The notes: generated by a model not told the origin, from the letters alone. Shown: positions 26,590 through 36,117, counted from the stretch's first letter. The stretch is 64,000 nucleotides of DNA from an uncultured Lachnospiraceae bacterium (GCA_949840805.1 CATKXR010000015.1:1-64000), one strand, 5' to 3'. A program made the numbers and translations.

Positions 26590-28044
26590 CTATATTTCCC
26601 GTGGATTGTCCGGACAGGTAAACCAGAAGCTGGTATTGCCGTCCTGGCAGTCCACACCATACGTCATTCCATGGGCTTTCAGAATCGTGCTGACAATGGA
26701 GAGGCCGATGCCAGTGCCGAGACGGCGGCCGCTCTGGTGCTGGCTGCGCTGGTAACGCTCCCAGATCCGCTGTTTTTCATCTTCCGGGATCGGATCTCCG
26801 GGATTTATCACGGATACACGGACGGCCTGTGGAATGTGCCGGGTGCGGATTGTGATTTCTTCTCCTTCTTTTGTATGGTTGATGGCATTATAGAGCAGGT
26901 TGCGGAGAACCTGGCTGATCTTTAATGCATCCAGATACACAGTGAGCTCTTTGTCCTCGCATTCCAGATTCAGCCGGATCTGATGCTGCGCGGCGGCGGC
27001 CTGGCACAGGCTGATTTCTGATTCCAGAATATCGTATAAAAGATACCAGTCTTTTTTGAGCTGGATATAACCTGCCTGAAGCTGGGAATAGTCCAGGATA
27101 TCGGAGACCATCTCGCTCATTCTTTTTGCTTCGCTGATGATCAGGTTCAGGCCTTCTTCCCGCTGGGCATCGTCTTTCCAGGTGATGTCCCGCACCATCT
27201 CCGCATAGCCCCCGATGACGGCAAGAGGAGAACGGAGTTCGTGGGAGACGTTGGCAATGACTTCTTTTCGGAGAAGGTCCACCTGCTGGAGATTTTGTGC
27301 CAGCTTTTCCACGGAATCGGAAAGCTGCCCCAGCTCGTCGTTCCGTTTTAAACCGGGGCGGGCCAGCAAGTCGCCATGGGTCAGCCGGTCGATGGCATCC
27401 CTGATCCGGAAGATCGGCCGGGTGAAATGGCGGGACAGTAAAAAGGCCAGCACGGAAGCCGTGACAGTCATCAGGACGGTCAGAAGGATCAGCTGGCGCC
27501 GGTTTAAGTCCAGGTTGGTTTTCAGCATGACCATATTGTGGAGCACGACAAAACACGGCTCCCCTTCATAGGTTACGGGAAAGCCTAATTCATATCCAAA
27601 GATCCGGTCTCTGTGGCGTTTCACGATCCGGTATGGTTTTCCTTTTAAGAGTTCTTTAAATTCTTCCTGCCTTGTAATGGCGTTCCAGATGAATTTCTCG
27701 TCGAACGGTTCCTGAATATTGATTTTATGGCCGATGGAGTATGCCTGGAGCAGTTCTCCCTGCTGGTCCATAAGAAGCAGTTCCCCGCCTGTCATGTGGC
27801 TCATCATGGGAAGGAGACGGCTGTCGCTGGCGAGATCCCGGGTGGTGAGGTCTTTCATGACAGGCTCTAACCGCTGCTGTGTCTCTGCCAGCGCCGTCTT
27901 TACATAATTTTGTTCAAAAAGCCAGATCTGAGCGGTCCACATAAAGCCGATTCCCAACAGGGCCAGAAGCATCATGATGGCCCAGAGACGGAATACCATC
28001 CGGTTGCCAAAGGTGGGAATTTTAAATTTCTTCTGTGTATTCAA
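26590..28044 (-). CDS. Sensor histidine kinase
   Basis: Membrane-bound histidine kinase. Two membrane helices (about residues 16-38 and 182-204) flank an extracellular sensor of ~140 residues. A HAMP linker (RPIFRIRDAIDRLTHGD) comes next, then the HisKA box NVSHELRSPLAVIGG with the phospho-accepting His at about residue 268. The HATPase domain has the N box NLLYNAINHT and the G2 box GTGIGLSIV. The gene overlaps the 3' end of the response-regulator gene by 23 nt, so the pair is one transcript. It is divergent from the RND efflux operon, a usual layout for a regulator of that pump. The sensed signal is not apparent. Confidence 0.95.
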   Translation of the reverse strand: MNTQKKFKIPTFGNRMVFRLWAIMMLLALLGIGFMWTAQIWLFEQNYVKTALAETQQRLEPVMKDLTTRDLASDSRLLPMMSHMTGGELLLMDQQGELLQAYSIGHKINIQEPFDEKFIWNAITRQEEFKELLKGKPYRIVKRHRDRIFGYELGFPVTYEGEPCFVVLHNMVMLKTNLDLNRRQLILLTVLMTVTASVLAFLLSRHFTRPIFRIRDAIDRLTHGDLLARPGLKRNDELGQLSDSVEKLAQNLQQVDLLRKEVIANVSHELRSPLAVIGGYAEMVRDITWKDDAQREEGLNLIISEAKRMSEMVSDILDYSQLQAGYIQLKKDWYLLYDILESEISLCQAAAAQHQIRLNLECEDKELTVYLDALKISQVLRNLLYNAINHTKEGEEITIRTRHIPQAVRVSVINPGDPIPEDEKQRIWERYQRSQHQSGRRLGTGIGLSIVSTILKAHGMTYGVDCQDGNTSFWFTCPDNPREI

Positions 28045-28696
28045 GCTTATATCCTACCCCCCATACGGTCTGTATTAATTTTCTGTATTCTCCTAAGTGC
28101 TCCCGAAGGGACTTGATGTGAGTGTCCACCGTGCGGACGTCGCCGTAATAGTTGTATCCCCAGACAGTCTGAAGGAGCTTTTCCCGGCTTAAGACAACCC
28201 GCTCATTCTGAGAAAGTTTTAATAGAAGGTCAAATTCCTTGGGAGGAAGGTTCAGCTTCCGGCCGCAGAGGGTGACGGTGCGGGAGGCGGGGGTGATGGC
28301 TAGTTCTCCGAAAGTGATGGTCTCGGCCCGGGTTTTCCCGGCGCGCCGCAGAACCGCCCCGACCCGCGCCATCAGCTCCTTGGGGCTGAAAGGTTTGGAG
28401 ATATAGTCGTCTGCGCCCAGGCCAAAGCCTTTCAGTTTGTCATATTCTTCGTCCCGGGCAGTCAGCATAATGACAGGGACCTGGCTGGCGCGGCGTATTT
28501 CTTCCAATACCTGGAAGCCGTCGGAACCAGGCATCATCACATCAAGGATGATGATGTCAAAATCGGTTTTTTGGATGGCTTCCAGTGCCTGTATGCCGGT
28601 GTCTGCTTCTTCACAGTGAAAGCCTTCCAGTTCTCCGTAGGTCCGGACCAGTTTTCGCAGGTGCATATCATCGTCAGTGATGAGAAGATTGGGCAT
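28022..28696 (-). CDS. OmpR/PhoB-family response regulator
   Basis: DNA-binding partner of the adjacent kinase. The receiver domain has the acidic pocket LLITDDDMH, the phospho-acceptor Asp52 in IIILDVMMPG, VIMLTARDEE and the KPFSPKEL lysine. The C-terminal winged-helix domain shows LPPKEFDLLLKLSQNE, LLQTVWGYNYYGD and VDTHIKSLREHLG. ATG at 28696 (minus strand) is chosen because CCAGGAGGA lies just upstream; an in-frame start at 28744 has no such site. Likely binds the phased TCACA boxes between this gene and the efflux operon. Confidence 0.95.
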   Translation of the reverse strand: MPNLLITDDDMHLRKLVRTYGELEGFHCEEADTGIQALEAIQKTDFDIIILDVMMPGSDGFQVLEEIRRASQVPVIMLTARDEEYDKLKGFGLGADDYISKPFSPKELMARVGAVLRRAGKTRAETITFGELAITPASRTVTLCGRKLNLPPKEFDLLLKLSQNERVVLSREKLLQTVWGYNYYGDVRTVDTHIKSLREHLGEYRKLIQTVWGVGYKLEYTEEI

Positions 28697-28763
28697 GGGG
28701 ATTCCTCCTGGATGATTGATGGTATATAGTTTACCATATTTCAATGGTTTGGAAAATGGTTCT

Positions 28764-28826
28764 TCACAAATTCTGCTTATTTTCTCACAGTTCGTTCACA
28801 AATTTCTCACAAATTTCCAATATTCT
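28764..28826 (+). promoter_or_regulatory. Phased TCACA operator and -10 box ahead of the efflux operon
   Basis: TCACA occurs at 28764, 28785, 28796 and 28807, spaced 21, 11 and 11 bp. Three of the copies lie in longer TCACAAATT context. The last box ends a few bases before TATTCT (28821-28826), a reasonable -10 with no matching -35. This is the layout expected for activation by an OmpR/PhoB-type regulator binding tandem half-sites in place of a -35 element. The regulator gene is divergent and adjacent. Confidence 0.65.
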
Positions 28827-28953
28827 GTTTGGGAAAGTAAAAGGGAAAATGCCGGAAAGAAAAAACGCGCAATATTGAAAGTTATTTTGGACAGTTCCCG
28901 CGTGGGAGCCGGAAGGAGAATTCCTATCTATAATGAAGGAGGAGCTTAGGGTT

Positions 28954-30402
28954 ATGACAAAAAAGACGATCATGGCAGGCGTATGCGTGGTGGCGTTGGC
29001 TGCCGCCGCCGGAGGATATGTTCTGATGAGCGGGAATAAAAAGGGCGGAGGAATGGGAGGCCCGGGAGGAATGGGAGGTCCGGGAGGCGGCATGGCCCAG
29101 GAGGCTTCCGTGACGGTTGTAAAGGCGGCAGAGCCGGTGAGAGGGGATCTGAGCCTGTCTACAGGGCTTACGGGAACCGTGGAGGCGGCGGATGTGGTCT
29201 ATGTGTATGCAAAATCTTCCGGGGACGTGACGGCGGTCCATGTAAAGGCGGGGGACGTGGTGAAAGCAGGGCAGGTTCTCTGTGAGATCGATACGGAGCA
29301 GGTGGATTCCGCCCGCAATTCCATGGAATCGGCCCAGGTGAATCTGACCCAGGCCCAGAATAACTTAAGCCGGATGCAGCTTTTGTACCAGGGAGGAGAC
29401 TTATCAGCCCAGGAGTATGAGCAGTACAGCAATTCGGCAAAATCGGCGCGTCTCCAGTACGAGTCCGCTAAGATGGCTTATGAACGGCAGGTGGAATACA
29501 GCACGGTCACGGCTCCCATCAGCGGGCGCATTGAAAGCTGCGACGTGGAGGTGTACGACAGGGTCGGCCAGTCAGGGCAGCTTTGTGTCATCGCCGGGGA
29601 AGGAGAGAGCCGGATCACCTTTTTTGTGACCCAGAGGATGATGAGAAATATCCGGGAGGGGGACGAGGTGGAAGTCTCCAAAAACGGCACCACATACAAG
29701 GGGCAGATCAGTGAAATCAGCAGTATGGTAGACGAGTCCAGCGGTCTTTTTAAGGTGAAGGCGCGGATGGAGGATACGGAGGAGATCGCCATTGGCAGCA
29801 CGGTGAAGCTCAGCCTGGTGACGGAGCGGGTTCAGGATGCCATGCTGGTTCCCGTGGATGCCGTCTATTACAGCGGCGGCGACGGATATGTGTATCTGTA
29901 CCAGGACGGAACCGCTAAAATGGCCCCGGTGGAGGTGGGGCTTTATGATTCGCAATATGCGGAGATTCTGTCCGGGCTTAACGGAGATGAGATGGTAGTC
30001 AGCACATGGAGCTCCAATTTGTATGAAGGGGCGAAGATACGCCTTAAGGGGGAAGAAGAGGGGACGGAAGAGGGCCGTAGCCCGTCAGGAACGGAAGGGG
30101 GTCGGAAAGGGCGCAGTCCGTCAGGAACGGAAGAGGGTCGGGAAGGCCGCAGCCCGTCAGGAACAGAAGAGGGCCAGGAAGGTCATAGCCCGTCAGGAAC
30201 GGAAGAGAGCCGGGAAGTCCGGAAGACGTCAGAAGCAGGCGAGAACCAGGCAGAGAGCAGCCCATCAGGAATGGAAGATAGCCAGGCAGGCCAAGGCCCG
30301 TCAGAAAAGGGCGGGAACCGGAAGGGAAAAGATATTTCGGCGGCAGGAAGCGATTTGCAAAGAGCGTCCCTGAGTGAAAACAGAAAGAACCTGGCAGCAT
30401 AA
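28954..30402 (+). CDS. RND efflux periplasmic-adaptor-type protein (membrane fusion protein)
   Basis: Adaptor subunit of an RND-type transporter. Starts with an N-terminal anchor helix (IMAGVCVVALAAAAGGYVL) and a Gly/Met-rich stretch. Then come the lipoyl half-motif (SGDVTAVHVKAGDVVKAGQVL), an alpha-hairpin of about 60 residues (SAQVNLTQAQNNLSRMQ ...), the second lipoyl half (STVTAPISGRIE) and beta-barrel regions through ~residue 370. The last ~110 residues are an unusual Gly/Glu/Ser tail made of 12-residue repeats. ATG 28954 has AAGGAGGAG ten nt upstream. The stop is 13 nt before the pump gene. The adaptor presumably links the pump to the TolC-like proteins or the wall. Confidence 0.92.
   Translation: MTKKTIMAGVCVVALAAAAGGYVLMSGNKKGGGMGGPGGMGGPGGGMAQEASVTVVKAAEPVRGDLSLSTGLTGTVEAADVVYVYAKSSGDVTAVHVKAGDVVKAGQVLCEIDTEQVDSARNSMESAQVNLTQAQNNLSRMQLLYQGGDLSAQEYEQYSNSAKSARLQYESAKMAYERQVEYSTVTAPISGRIESCDVEVYDRVGQSGQLCVIAGEGESRITFFVTQRMMRNIREGDEVEVSKNGTTYKGQISEISSMVDESSGLFKVKARMEDTEEIAIGSTVKLSLVTERVQDAMLVPVDAVYYSGGDGYVYLYQDGTAKMAPVEVGLYDSQYAEILSGLNGDEMVVSTWSSNLYEGAKIRLKGEEEGTEEGRSPSGTEGGRKGRSPSGTEEGREGRSPSGTEEGQEGHSPSGTEESREVRKTSEAGENQAESSPSGMEDSQAGQGPSEKGGNRKGKDISAAGSDLQRASLSENRKNLAA
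30046..30320 (+). repeat. 36-bp tandem repeat in the adaptor gene
   Basis: The core CCGTCAGGAAC(G/A)GAAG recurs at 30082, 30118, 30154 and 30190 with an exact 36-bp period. Degenerate copies continue in phase at 30262 and 30298, with a decayed unit between. Each unit encodes about RSPSGTEEGREG. This is a likely length-variable (VNTR-type) hydrophilic tail. Confidence 0.85.
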
Positions 30403-30415
30403 GGAGGCGGAAAGA

Positions 30416-33400
30416 ATGGGAATAACAAAACTTGTATTAAAGCGTCCGGTTACTGTATTTATGGCGCTCCTCTGCCTGATCGTTTTTGGGATTTCTTCGG
30501 TTTTCAACGCGGATTTGGAGCAGATGCCGGACACGGACCAGCCTATGATGATCGTGTCGGCAAACTATTCCGGAACCAGCCCGGAAGATATGGATGAGCT
30601 GGTGACTCAGCCGATTGAGGACCAGGTCAGCACTTTGGAAGGCGTAAAAAGCATGACCTCCAATACGAGCGAGGGCAGGACCATGATCATGCTGGAATAT
30701 GAATATGAGACCGATATGGATGAAGCCTACGAAAATCTGAAGCAGGGCCTGGACCGGATACGGAGCCTTCCGGATGACGTGGAACCGTCCGTGATGAGGA
30801 TGAACAACAATGCCAATGCCAATATCATGCTGTCCGTTTCTCACAGCTCCCAGGAAAATCTTTATGATTATGTGGACCAGGTGGTCACGCCGGAATTTGA
30901 GAGGCTGACAAACGTGGCAGAGGTGGATACCATGGGCGGTTCCTCCGAATACATACGGGTTGAGCTTTTATCAGACATGATGGAGCAGTACCATGTATCC
31001 ATGAGCGATATTACTTCAGCCATGAACGGCGCCAGCCTTTCCTATCCGTCCGGCGATGCGGTGGCAGGCAGCCTGGAGCTCTCTGTCACCACCATGTCGG
31101 AAAACGACACGCTGGAAGCGCTTTTGCAGGTGCCGATCATCAACTCGGACGGAAAGATGGTCTATTTAGAAGACATAGCTCACGTGTATTACACGAAGGA
31201 AGAGCGGGGAGGCGTGTCCCGGTACAACGGACAGGAGACCATTTCCCTTTCCATCACCAAACAGCAGAGCAGCACGGCCATGGCGCTTTCAGAGGAGGTC
31301 AAAAAAGCCATTGCGGCGCTGGAAGCCAGTGACGAGGATCTGGAGATCCGGGTGGCCAGAGATGAGGCGGACTCCATTTTGGAATCGCTGCAGGACGTGG
31401 CTGTGACCATGGTCCTGGCAGTATTGATTTCCATGGTTATTATCTTCGTGTTCTTCGGGGATTTTAAGGCCTCTCTGATTGTGGGAAGCTCGATCCCTAC
31501 TTCCATATTGATGTCTCTCATTGTGATGACCCAGATGGGATTTTCTTTAAATGTCATTACCATGAGCGGCCTGGTCCTGGGAGTAGGGATGATGGTAGAC
31601 AACTCCATCGTGGTATTGGAGAGCTGTTTCCGTGCCATGGACACGGCGGCAGACAAAGGGGCCCTTGGTTATGCCAAGGCGGCCCTGGAAGGAACCAATA
31701 TTGTGATCCAGTCAATTATCGGTTCTACGGTCACTACTTGCGTGGTATTTATCCCGTTGGTATTTTTAAAGGGCATGACAGGGCAGATGTTCGGTTCCAT
31801 GGGATATACCATAGTCTACTGCATGTGCGCTTCCCTGATTTCCGCAATGTCTGTGGTGCCTTTGACTTACATGCTGTATAAGCCGAAGGAGAGGGACAGG
31901 GCGCCTATGTCCCGTCCGATCCTTCATCTGCAGAATCTGTACCGGAAAATCATGCCTGTATTTCTGGAACATAAGATAATGGTCATGGGGCTTTCCGTAG
32001 TGATCATCATCAGCACCATCGTGTTGGCAAACGGCATGGAGACAGAGCTTATGACGGCGGACGACACGGGTACGATTACCGTCAGCATCGAGACAAGGCC
32101 AGGGCTTTTAAGCGAGCTGGCAGGCGAGATGTTAGAGCGGGCGGAAAAGATTGTGGCAGGACATGAGGATGTGGAGTCCTATATGCTCCGTTTTAACAAT
32201 GACAGCGGAACCATTACCGCTTATCTGAAGGACGGCCGGAAAATGAGCACGGACGAGATCGTGGCCCAGTGGGAAAATGAGATGGTGGATATTGACAACT
32301 GCACGATTGAGGTAGAAGCGTCCACATCCATGAGTTTTATGGGAAGAAGCCGGGGCTATGAAGCGATTCTGCAGGGGACACAGTACCAGGAGCTTCAGGA
32401 GGCAAGTAACAGGATTGTGGAGGAACTCACGCAGCGGGATGATGTGATGAATGTCCATTCCAGTATAGAGAATACCGCGCCGGTGGTGGCGATCCGCGTA
32501 GATCCTGTAATGGCTGCTGCTGAAGGGCTGACCGTCACCCAGATCGGTTCGATGGTGAAACAGTATTTGGACGGCCAGGAGATTGCCACTCTGGAAATTG
32601 ACGGGCAGGAGATCCGTGTTAAGGCAGAATATCCGGAGGAGGAATACAGGACGGTTCCCCAGGTAAAACAGATTATTCTGAAAAAACCTTCCGGCGGTTC
32701 TGTGGCTCTGACGGATGTGGCGGAAATTTATTTCCGGGACAGCCCGGCTTCCATCCGCAAATCAGATAAGGCATATCAGGTGACGATTACGGCGGATTAC
32801 ATCCGCGGAAATGTCCAGTCCGCATTGGACAGCGAGGTGGTAAACCCGAATCTGACCGGAACCATTACCAGGGGAACAAACTCCAGGAACCGGATGATGA
32901 AAGAAGAATTTTCCGGCCTGTACGGAGCCATTGCAACAGCGGTCTTTCTGGTATTTGTGGTTATGTCTGCCCAGTTTGAGTCGCCGAAGTTTTCTTTTAT
33001 GGTCATGACCACCATACCCTTCAGCCTGGTGGGTTCCTTTGGGCTTCTTAAGCTGACGGGCGTGACCATCAGCATGACTTCCATCCTGGGATTTTTGATT
33101 CTGGTGGGGACGGTGGTGAATAATGGCATATTGTATGTGGATACGGTGAACCAGTACCGAATGTCCATGACGATCAGGGAAGCTTTGATTGAGGCGGGAG
33201 CCACCCGGCTTCGGCCGATCCTTATGACCAGCCTGACAACGATCCTTTCCATGATCCCCATGGCATTGGCTATTGGAAGCAGCGGTTCGACGACCCAGGG
33301 ACTCGCGGTGGTGAATATCGGAGGGCTGACGGCTGGTGTTTTTGTGGCATTGTTTATTCTGCCGGTTTACTATGCTTTGATGAACGGGAGGAAGCAGAGG

Positions 33401-33418
33401 GTGGTGCTGGATATCTAA
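30416..33418 (+). CDS. RND-family efflux transporter permease
   Basis: Proton-driven exporter of the HAE1/AcrB type, about 1000 residues from ATG 30416 (AAGGAGG eight nt upstream). The N-terminal helix (LVLKRPVTVFMALLCLIVFG) opens the usual two-fold repeat. The first porter region has SPEDMDELVTQPIEDQV. The helix 4 region VLGVGMMVDNSIVVLESC and the later ILVGTVVNNGILYVDTVN are the conserved RND helix pair. The end (ATRLRPILMTSLTTILSMIP) is typical. Gram-positive relatives include the SwrC-type pumps of Bacillus, which export surfactant-like compounds; the substrate here is unknown. Downstream are two TolC-like genes. Confidence 0.94.
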   Translation: MGITKLVLKRPVTVFMALLCLIVFGISSVFNADLEQMPDTDQPMMIVSANYSGTSPEDMDELVTQPIEDQVSTLEGVKSMTSNTSEGRTMIMLEYEYETDMDEAYENLKQGLDRIRSLPDDVEPSVMRMNNNANANIMLSVSHSSQENLYDYVDQVVTPEFERLTNVAEVDTMGGSSEYIRVELLSDMMEQYHVSMSDITSAMNGASLSYPSGDAVAGSLELSVTTMSENDTLEALLQVPIINSDGKMVYLEDIAHVYYTKEERGGVSRYNGQETISLSITKQQSSTAMALSEEVKKAIAALEASDEDLEIRVARDEADSILESLQDVAVTMVLAVLISMVIIFVFFGDFKASLIVGSSIPTSILMSLIVMTQMGFSLNVITMSGLVLGVGMMVDNSIVVLESCFRAMDTAADKGALGYAKAALEGTNIVIQSIIGSTVTTCVVFIPLVFLKGMTGQMFGSMGYTIVYCMCASLISAMSVVPLTYMLYKPKERDRAPMSRPILHLQNLYRKIMPVFLEHKIMVMGLSVVIIISTIVLANGMETELMTADDTGTITVSIETRPGLLSELAGEMLERAEKIVAGHEDVESYMLRFNNDSGTITAYLKDGRKMSTDEIVAQWENEMVDIDNCTIEVEASTSMSFMGRSRGYEAILQGTQYQELQEASNRIVEELTQRDDVMNVHSSIENTAPVVAIRVDPVMAAAEGLTVTQIGSMVKQYLDGQEIATLEIDGQEIRVKAEYPEEEYRTVPQVKQIILKKPSGGSVALTDVAEIYFRDSPASIRKSDKAYQVTITADYIRGNVQSALDSEVVNPNLTGTITRGTNSRNRMMKEEFSGLYGAIATAVFLVFVVMSAQFESPKFSFMVMTTIPFSLVGSFGLLKLTGVTISMTSILGFLILVGTVVNNGILYVDTVNQYRMSMTIREALIEAGATRLRPILMTSLTTILSMIPMALAIGSSGSTTQGLAVVNIGGLTAGVFVALFILPVYYALMNGRKQRVVLDI

Positions 33419-33614
33419 CTTCATAATATTGAAAGATATTTATGGCAAGAAAGGGTTGCAGGAAACGGGAATGTGTATTATCATAAGTGTATTAATATAA
33501 TTCATACGGTTGCGCTCGGCATATGAAGCAGGGGGCTTTTTGCCAGGGAATCAAAAGCAGCCGAAAAAGCGGCCGGGACGGCTGGAATCAAGACAGGAAA
33601 GGATGGAAGACCGG

Positions 33615-34796
33615 ATGAGGTACAGGAATTGGATGAGTCGAAAAAGCAGGATTGCAGGGTGTCTTGCCTTTATGGCAGGGATTTCCCTGCTGCCGTTTCC
33701 GGCCATGGCGCAGCAGAGCCCGGAATTTGCTTATCCGGCGGAGAAATGGGCGGCATTGCGGGACGACCGGTTAGAATATGAGGAGATTCCGGATCTGGTT
33801 CATGAGTATAATAACACGGTTTTGAAAAATGTTATTTCTTACCGGGAAGAAAAGGATAAGGACAGGGATGACGTGGCTCAGGATTATTATGATACGGCAG
33901 ACGATATTTACAGGAATATTCAGTACCCGGACCCGGAGGACAGCGATTACGGCGCCAGGATGGCTTCTATCTTAAACAGCCGTTTACAGGCCGAGCAGAT
34001 GATGGAGCGGGGGGACGAGAATACCGAGGACAATGAAACCATTAAGATGGGGTATGACCAGGCGGAAGACAATCTGGTCAAACAGGCCCAGGGGCTGATG
34101 ATCCAGTATTGGAGCCAGTATTACAGCCTGGAAAGTTTAAGGGAGAGGACGTCCCAGGCGGAGATCAGCTATCAGTCGGAACAGAATCGTTTAAATGCAG
34201 GCATGTCCACCGAGGCAAAGGTGCTAAGCGCCAGGGAAGCGATAAATACTGCAAAAGCCTCTGTTGTATCGGCGGAGAGCAGCCTGGAAAAAACGAAAGA
34301 AAGCCTGTGCCTTATGTTAGGATGGGGCTATGGCGCCGATGTGGAGATCGGAGAACTGCCGGACCCGGATCCGGAACAGGTTGCGGCTATTGACGTGGAG
34401 GAAGATGTCCGGACGGCGCTGGAGAAAAACTACAGCCTGAAGCTGACGGAGAAACGCCTTGCCAATGCCCGCACCGTAAAGGTAAGGGAAACTCTCGAGC
34501 AGACAAAAAAGAACCAGAGGGAGGCAGTCGCCACCAATGTGAAGGACAGCTACACCAGCCTGGTTTTGGCAAAGTCCAATTACGAGCAGGCCGTACAGGC
34601 ATTTGAGCTGGAAAAGACTTCCATGGATTCCGCGTCCAGGAAGCTGGCGGCAGGGACCATCACTGCCAATGCCTATCAGTCCCAGCAGTCCTCTTATCTG
34701 ACGGCCGAGGTGGAGGTCCGCACCAAAAAGCTGGCTCTTTTGTCGGCATTTGTAGATTATCAATGGGCCGTGGACGGGCTTGCTTCGGCTTCGTAA
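33615..34796 (+). CDS. TolC-like secreted coiled-coil protein
   Basis: Member of the outer-membrane-efflux-protein (TolC-like) family by helical pattern. A signal peptide (RIAGCLAFMAGISLLPFPAMA) precedes two repeated long-helix halves with the family pattern (YQSEQNRLNAGMSTEAKVLSA and later KSNYEQAVQAFELEK ... KLAAGTITANAYQ). Such proteins occur in monoderm Clostridia beside RND pumps without an outer membrane, so it probably spans or lines the cell wall rather than forming a membrane pore. The start is uncertain: 33615 fits a GGAAAGG site 12 nt upstream; 33603 and 33510 are also in frame. The next gene is a second TolC-like protein 10 nt downstream. Confidence 0.8.
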   Translation: MRYRNWMSRKSRIAGCLAFMAGISLLPFPAMAQQSPEFAYPAEKWAALRDDRLEYEEIPDLVHEYNNTVLKNVISYREEKDKDRDDVAQDYYDTADDIYRNIQYPDPEDSDYGARMASILNSRLQAEQMMERGDENTEDNETIKMGYDQAEDNLVKQAQGLMIQYWSQYYSLESLRERTSQAEISYQSEQNRLNAGMSTEAKVLSAREAINTAKASVVSAESSLEKTKESLCLMLGWGYGADVEIGELPDPDPEQVAAIDVEEDVRTALEKNYSLKLTEKRLANARTVKVRETLEQTKKNQREAVATNVKDSYTSLVLAKSNYEQAVQAFELEKTSMDSASRKLAAGTITANAYQSQQSSYLTAEVEVRTKKLALLSAFVDYQWAVDGLASAS

Positions 34797-34806
34797 GGAA
34801 TTAAGA

Positions 34807-36099
34807 ATGGAGACTGGCATGAGCGTGGACAGATTTGGAAAAGGATTAAGGAGAAGGAAAGCAGGAAGGAGCGCGGCCGCCGCCGTATTGGCCGCGGCGG
34901 CTTTGGGAATGACGGCATGCCCTGTCATGGCGGCGGGCGGGGGAACGCAAGAAGCAGGAAAAATCGCGGCTGAGGGAAGCGAGGCGGCGGGGAAGAGAGA
35001 CGAGGCCGAGGAAATTGCGGCTGAGGGAAGCGAGGCGGCGGGAAGCGGCGAGGCTGAAGAAAATGCTGCCCCGAAGGATAGCGTCATTGTGGAATATGAT
35101 AATTTAAGACAGCTTCTTCTGGACGGGAACCTGGATCTGAAACAGGCCAACGATAGTTACGAGAGTACAAAGAAGAATTATCAGGAATTGATGGAGCAGA
35201 TGCGGGAAGAACAGGCGTATATGAAGTTTATGGCAGTAAAATATGAAGATACGGAGAACGAGGCCGCCTATTCTGCAAACGCGGGGATTCTGGGAAGGCA
35301 GGCCAGTATGCTGGCTAAGAGGATTGAGGCTTTGAACAGAAAGACCCAAGTCCTGGTCCTGGAGGAAAATGCAGATTCTTATACCATGGCCGCCCAGTCA
35401 GTGATGAATTCCTACAATCAGGCGGTGCTGAATATGGCGGCTAAGGAGAAAAGCGTTCAGGCGAAAGAGGCCGCTTATCAGGCTGTGACAAAAAAGAAGT
35501 CTGTGGGGGCGGCTACGGCTGCGGAGGTGATGGAAGCCGCCGACAGGCTGCTTGCGGAACAGAATCTTTCAGGCACTTACCGTCAACAGGCAGACCGGCT
35601 TCGTTTCCAGCTTCTTTCCATGCTGGGATTGGAAGATAATAACGAGGTGGCTATAGGAGCCGTTCCGGAGCCGGATTTGTCAGAGATTGACGGGATTGAT
35701 TTTGAAAAAGACAAGACAAAGGCAGTTAATAACAGCAGCTCGGTTCAGAACATCCGCCGGTCACGGGCAGGAAGCACAGAAGAGATCCGCCGGAAAGCTG
35801 TCCAGGAGGCGGAAGCGGAGGGAAACGCAGAGACGGAATTTCTGGCGGCTTATGAGGAGCTGCAGGCAGCAAAGCTGGAATACCAGGCCGCTCAGGACGC
35901 ATACGAGAGCGCCCGGATTGCCTACCATTCTCTGCAGAAAAAAAATCAGGCAGGGATGCTTGACCGGACGGAGTATCTGGAAGGGGAGGCGGCCTATCTG
36001 GAAGCGCAGGCAAAGCGGGGCAGTGCGGCGATGGAGCTGCAGCAGGCTTTGGAGGATTATCGGTGGCTGGTGAAAGGAGCAGAAGAAACACGGGGATAA
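34807..36099 (+). CDS. Second TolC-like secreted coiled-coil protein
   Basis: Starts with a basic, Ala-rich signal peptide (AAAAVLAAAALGMTACPVMAA). An Ala/Glu/Gly linker follows, with a repeated EEIAAEGSEAAG block. Two long-helix halves follow with heptad-like Ala/Glu/Gln composition and the family segments NLRQLLLDGNLDLKQANDSY and AYHSLQKKNQAGMLDRTEYL. It shares its general pattern with the gene before it but is clearly diverged. ATG 34807 has AAGGA just after the preceding stop codon. The gene ends 18 nt before a strong terminator, closing the efflux operon. Role inferred as an extracytoplasmic partner of the RND pump. Confidence 0.75.
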   Translation: METGMSVDRFGKGLRRRKAGRSAAAAVLAAAALGMTACPVMAAGGGTQEAGKIAAEGSEAAGKRDEAEEIAAEGSEAAGSGEAEENAAPKDSVIVEYDNLRQLLLDGNLDLKQANDSYESTKKNYQELMEQMREEQAYMKFMAVKYEDTENEAAYSANAGILGRQASMLAKRIEALNRKTQVLVLEENADSYTMAAQSVMNSYNQAVLNMAAKEKSVQAKEAAYQAVTKKKSVGAATAAEVMEAADRLLAEQNLSGTYRQQADRLRFQLLSMLGLEDNNEVAIGAVPEPDLSEIDGIDFEKDKTKAVNNSSSVQNIRRSRAGSTEEIRRKAVQEAEAEGNAETEFLAAYEELQAAKLEYQAAQDAYESARIAYHSLQKKNQAGMLDRTEYLEGEAAYLEAQAKRGSAAMELQQALEDYRWLVKGAEETRG

Positions 36100-36117
36100 G
36101 TTACGGACAGGGAAGGA

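Noticed and set aside
28929-28934. TATAAT just before the adaptor gene
   Set aside because: It abuts the ribosome site (28936-28944), so a transcript from it would start within or after that site.
30046-30320. Possible CRISPR-like array
   Set aside because: The 36-bp units are contiguous, without unique spacers, and stay in frame with the adaptor gene.
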